Source of the DNA: an uncultured Porphyromonas sp.
GTDB lineage: Bacteria > Bacteroidota > Bacteroidia > Bacteroidales > Porphyromonadaceae
Reading direction: 5' to 3'
Length of the DNA stretch: 8,518 bases
NCBI GenBank assembly: GCA_900546675.1
Contig: URDQ01000071.1
Coordinates: 1 to 8,518 of the forward strand
Part shown: one piece after another, positions 8,114 to 8,518 of the stretch
Layout of the letters: every line of letters begins with the position of its first letter
How positions within the stretch are numbered: the stretch's first letter is position 1
Program-made: the position numbers and the translations under genes
Notes under the pieces: generated by a model
What the model was told of the DNA's origin: nothing
Databases searched by the model: none
The model's input: only the letters and a program-made list of their open reading frames with translations

Positions 8114-8148
8114 GGACGCACGGATATGTCTAGCGGGAGGGGGCGTCC
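8114..8148. repeat. Variant repeat hairpin, 6-bp stem, second copy of the variant tip
   Basis: GGACGC at 8114-8119 pairs with GCGTCC at 8143-8148. The internal segment resembles the one in the preceding unit (ACGGATA..., TCTAG, GGGAGGG) with small changes, so these two units are closer to each other than to the GCT-loop copies. Confidence 0.55.
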
Positions 8149-8175
8149 GTTGTAGTACAGCCGTGACGTGTAACG

Positions 8176-8255
8176 ATTTTGCTTTCTAAGTTCACATGCA
8201 AGTAAAAAGCGAAGTTTTTTCTCATTTCGGAAGTTCGGTCGACTGCTCATCGGGT
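8176..8255. other. AT-richer spacer between the two repeat arrays
   Basis: This stretch has runs such as AAAAAG and GTTTTTTC near 8202-8221 and contrasts with the GC-rich arrays on either side. I see no gene, RNA or convincing promoter. Short words (CTTTCT, TTCGG) also occur in the 105-bp units to the right, so it may be a decayed unit. Confidence 0.4.
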
Positions 8256-8518
8256 GAACCGCTTGTCGGGGTGGGGGCTCCCACCCCTTGCCGCAGGGGC
8301 GCTCCCCGAGCGGAGACTTTCCTTTCTGAACTTGCCTCGGAGGACTCTCTTCTCTTCGGGGAACCGCTCGTCGGGGTGGGGGCTCCCACCCCTTGCCGCG
8401 GGGGCGCTCCTGGAGCGGAGACTTTCCTTTCTGAACTTGACTCGAAGGACTCTCTTCTCTTCGGGTGAACCGCTCGGCGGGGTGGGGGCTCCCACCCCTT
8501 GCCGCGGGGGCGCTCCCC
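8256..8518. repeat. Tandem array of 105-106 bp GC-rich units, cut by window end
   Basis: Units start at GAACCGC at 8256, 8361 and 8467 (spacing 105 and 106). The third is truncated by the window edge. Units 1 and 2 are nearly identical apart from scattered substitutions. Each contains an 8-bp GGGGTGGG/CCCACCCC stem with a GGCT loop (8268-8287, 8373-8392, 8479-8498). Units 1 and 2 also contain a CGCTC/GAGCG hairpin, a 'GGAGACTTTCCTTTCTGAAC' segment and end in CTCTCTTCTCTTCGGG. Open frames cross it on both strands only because 105 is a multiple of three; the 106-bp step then breaks the phase. I take it as noncoding. Confidence 0.8.

Larger units (their letters stand above)
7860..8175. repeat. 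Degenerate tandem array of about 69-70 bp intergenic units with hairpins
   Basis: Three clear unit starts share 'CCGTGACGTG' at 8022, 8091 and 8161 (spacing 69 and 70), and a degenerate earlier copy begins near 7906. Each unit runs through a TGTAAC/TGTGAC word, 'GTAGGGACGCACGG' (7924, 8041, 8110) and 'GCGTCCGTTGTAGTACA' (8004, 8073, 8143). TGTAAC occurs at 7878, 7885, 7913, 7971, 8099 and 8169. GGACGC and GCGTCC arms in each unit form hairpins. No credible gene lies here. The unit-to-unit irregularity and lack of unique spacers argue against a CRISPR array. Function is unknown; the family looks like a dispersed intergenic repeat. Confidence 0.75.

Noticed and set aside
7904..8175. CRISPR array
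   Set aside because: Units differ along their length, no short constant repeat alternates with unique spacers, and no cas gene is present.
8196..8468. Plus-strand 90-codon open frame through the 105-bp repeats
   Set aside because: It arises from the repeat period being a multiple of three, an overlapping frame is open on the other strand, and its 5' part covers the AT-rich spacer. There is no recognisable domain.
8247..8495. Minus-strand 82-codon open frame in the same repeats
   Set aside because: Same cause; rich in Arg, Ser, Gly and Pro from GC-rich repeat DNA, with no family resemblance.
8268..8518. G-quadruplex element
   Set aside because: G-runs are mostly paired with adjacent C-runs in perfect inverted repeats, so a duplex hairpin explains them better, and four close G-runs on one strand are not present.

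Overview
The window looks like a bacterial accessory (defence) locus from a member of the Bacteroidota. Porphyromonas or a close relative is my best guess. This rests on the absence of recognisable Shine-Dalgarno sequences before the genes, the flavour of the proteins, and the GC-rich intergenic repeat families at the right end. No marker gene confirms the genus.

Positions 81-7859 hold four plus-strand genes separated by only 15, 24 and 15 bases, so they probably form one transcription unit. In order they are: (1) a 1108-residue protein joining an N-terminal phospholipase D (PLD)-type nuclease domain to an SNF2/SF2 helicase; (2) a 1100-residue Eco57I/PglX-like N6-adenine DNA methyltransferase with its own target-recognition region; (3) a 212-residue protein of unknown function with a charged helical N-terminus, a basic linker and a compact C-terminal domain; (4) a 151-residue DprA/Smf-like Rossmann (SLOG-type) protein. 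The set reads as a restriction-modification-like antiphage system. Gene 2 would mark and recognise self DNA, gene 1 would translocate on and cut unmarked DNA, and genes 3 and 4 would be accessory, adaptor or sensing subunits. The pairing recalls class 1 DISARM (SNF2 helicase plus adenine methylase plus PLD protein). Here PLD and helicase are fused, no DrmA or DrmB is present in the window, and a DprA-like gene is added.

Two details of the coding part stand out. The reading frame of gene 1 appears to continue upstream of its ATG, across an in-frame TAG, with family-like residues, so the gene may be N-terminally truncated. The target-recognition part of gene 2 (about 5700-6600) is visibly AT-richer than the rest of the gene, as expected from domain exchange.

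Positions 7860-8518 carry no convincing gene. They contain a degenerate array of about 69-70 bp units with strong hairpins (about 7904-8175), an AT-richer spacer of about 80 bp, and a tandem array of 105-106 bp GC-rich units with internal hairpins that runs off the window end (8256-8518). The first hairpins may also end transcription of the operon.
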